Source: Lamprocystis purpurea (lineage in GTDB: Bacteria > Pseudomonadota > Gammaproteobacteria > Chromatiales > Chromatiaceae). From it: a stretch of DNA of 5,734 bases. The notes beneath the pieces are model-generated. The model ran no database searches. It had not been told where the DNA came from and worked only from the letters and a program-made list of their open reading frames with translations. A program made the translations under genes and the position numbers. Where the stretch lies: the NCBI GenBank assembly GCA_020718945.1, contig DYRB01000215.1, forward strand, positions 1 through 5,734, given 5' to 3'. The stretch's first letter is position 1, and each line of letters starts with the position of its first letter. Of the stretch, positions 4,421 through 5,734 are shown in pieces.

Positions 4421-5734
4421 ATGCAGGCGGAACTGCTCATCCATGCCCAATGGGTCCTGCCGGTGGACCCCCAGGACCGCGTCCTGGACGATCATGCCCT
4501 GGCCATCGGGGAGGGACGCATCCTCGCCCTGCTCCCCAGCGCCGAGGCCAACGCGTCCATCGAGGCCCGGCACAGCCTGGACCTGCCGGGCCATGTCCTG
4601 ATCCCCGGGCTGGTCAACGCCCACACCCACGCCCCCATGACCCTGATGCGCGGCCTGGCGGACGACCTGCCGCTCATGACCTGGCTCAACCAGCACATCT
4701 GGCCGGCGGAGCGACGCTGGGTGGACCCGGAGTTCGTCGCCGCCGGGACCCGGCTGGCGGCCCTGGAGATGCTGCGCAGCGGCACGACCTGCTTCAACGA
4801 CATGTACTTCTACCCGGAGGTCACCGCCGCCGTGGTGGCGGAGGCCGGGATGCGCGCCCTGATCGGCATGATAGTCCTGGACTTTCCGACCAACTTCGCC
4901 GAGGACGCCGACGACTACCTGAGCAAGGGGCTGCTGCTGCATGAGCGCTTCCGCAACCAGGCCCTGATCCGCACCGCCTTCGCCCCCCATTCCCCCTACG
5001 CCGTCTCCGACGCCCCATTGGCGCGGGTCCAGACCCTGGCCGACGAGTTGGAGGTCCAGGTCCACATCCACCTGCACGAGACCCAGGACGAGTTGATCCA
5101 GTCGCTTCGGGACCACGGCGAGCGCCCCCTGGCACGCCTGGACCGCCTGGGCCTGGTGGGCCCCGGGCTCATCGCCGTGCACATGACCCAGCTCCAGGAG
5201 GCCGAAATCGACCGCCTGGCCCAGGCCGGGGCCCATGTGGTCCACTGCCCCCAGTCCAATCTCAAGCTCGCCAGCGGCTTCTGCCCGGTGGCCCGGCTGC
5301 TCGCCGCCGGGGTCAACGTAGCCCTGGGGACGGACGGGGCGGCCAGCAACAACGACCTGGACATGCTCTCGGAGCTGCGCGTCGCCGCCCTGCTGGGCAA
5401 GGGTGTGGCAGGGAGCGCCAGTGCCGTCCCGGCCCGGCGGGTGCTGCGCATGGCGACCATCGACGGTGCCCGCGCCCTGGGGCTGGACCAGGACATCGGC
5501 TCCCTGGAGCCCGGCAAGGCCGCCGACCTGGTGGCACTCGACCTGCGTGACCCGGACACCCAGCCCGTCTACCACCCGGTGTCCCAGCTCGTCTATGCCG
5601 CGGGCCGGGGCCAGGTCCGTCACGTCTGGGTGGCCGGGCGCCAACTGGTGCGCGATGGGGTGGCCCTGACCCTGGACCGGGAGGCCATCCTGGCCCAGGC
5701 CCAGGACTGGGGGGAGCGGATCGGGGCGGCGGAT
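4421..5734 (+). CDS. mtaD: 5-methylthioadenosine/S-adenosylhomocysteine deaminase (TRZ/ATZ amidohydrolase), 3' end outside window
   Basis: This is a cytosolic metal-dependent deaminase of the amidohydrolase superfamily; its Pseudomonas counterpart converts MTA to methylthioinosine. The frame has 438 codons and no stop before the window ends. The family is about 440 residues long, so only a few codons are likely missing. Visible active-site residues are metal ligands H68 and H70 (NAHTH), H217, and D305 (GTDGAASNND); E220 (in HLHET) as catalytic acid/base; H254 (VHMTQL); and the substrate-contact candidates E97 (IWPAE) and H190 (APHSPY). The spacings H70-E97 and H190-H217 are both 27, as I recall for Thermotoga TM0936. 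The ATG at 4421 is preceded by GGAG (4408-4411) with 9-nt spacing. The gene is divergent from mtnA, which acts two steps later. In Pseudomonas ubiG lies next; that cannot be seen here. Related enzymes act on guanine or chlorinated triazines, but the mtnA context favours MTA/SAH. Confidence 0.93.
   Translation, partial: MQAELLIHAQWVLPVDPQDRVLDDHALAIGEGRILALLPSAEANASIEARHSLDLPGHVLIPGLVNAHTHAPMTLMRGLADDLPLMTWLNQHIWPAERRWVDPEFVAAGTRLAALEMLRSGTTCFNDMYFYPEVTAAVVAEAGMRALIGMIVLDFPTNFAEDADDYLSKGLLLHERFRNQALIRTAFAPHSPYAVSDAPLARVQTLADELEVQVHIHLHETQDELIQSLRDHGERPLARLDRLGLVGPGLIAVHMTQLQEAEIDRLAQAGAHVVHCPQSNLKLASGFCPVARLLAAGVNVALGTDGAASNNDLDMLSELRVAALLGKGVAGSASAVPARRVLRMATIDGARALGLDQDIGSLEPGKAADLVALDLRDPDTQPVYHPVSQLVYAAGRGQVRHVWVAGRQLVRDGVALTLDREAILAQAQDWGERIGAAD

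Noticed and set aside
4331..5644. 437-codon open frame antisense to the MTA deaminase gene
   Set aside because: It is rich in G, Q, V and H with no family motif, as expected opposite a GC3-rich gene, while the plus strand carries all amidohydrolase active-site residues.

Overview
The window is high-GC DNA, most likely from a gammaproteobacterium. Three things suggest this: a Pseudomonas-type methylthioadenosine (MTA) salvage pair (mtnA divergent from an MTA/SAH deaminase), a DUF4143 ATPase, and intergenic REP-like palindromes. Together these resemble genomes of purple sulfur bacteria (Chromatiaceae) and their relatives. The lineage is an inference and was not tested by any search.

The left half (1-2130) looks like accessory, partly decayed DNA. 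An intact DUF4143-type AAA ATPase (193-1362) has an 8-bp palindrome over its start region, and that palindrome carries promoter-like hexamers on both strands. After a 206-bp gap come the first ~42 codons of a phospholipase D-like gene (1569-1724), which run straight into a REP-like palindrome. From 1731 to 2127 (about 400 bp) there is no full-length gene. This stretch holds a 36-codon open frame with a strong Shine-Dalgarno sequence (minus strand), a cluster of three mutually complementary repeats with an A-rich tract, and the C-terminal end of a winged-helix protein that has lost its 5' part.

The right half (2128-5734) is orderly. An EamA/DMT-family permease (2128-3045, minus) lies downstream of mtnA (3277-4344, minus). 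The 231 bp between them hold a heptamer tandem repeat next to the permease start codon, alternating GAGGC/GCCTC arms, and a pair of inverted REP-like hairpins (REPIN-like) that differ from each other by a compensatory base-pair change. From a 76-bp shared promoter region, an MTA/S-adenosylhomocysteine deaminase gene (mtaD, 4421 to beyond 5734) runs the other way. It stays open at the window end and is probably complete except for its last few codons.

The deaminase and MtnA act in one pathway. MTA is deaminated to methylthioinosine; a phosphorylase that is not in this window would release methylthioribose-1-phosphate; MtnA then isomerises it to methylthioribulose-1-phosphate. The permease may be unrelated to this pathway. 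No tRNA, rRNA, CRISPR array or intact transposase was seen. I did not find a convincing new multi-gene system. The most unusual signals are the overlapping divergent promoters on a palindrome with a probable leaderless start, the three-arm repeat cluster at 1900-1990, and the covarying REP pair.
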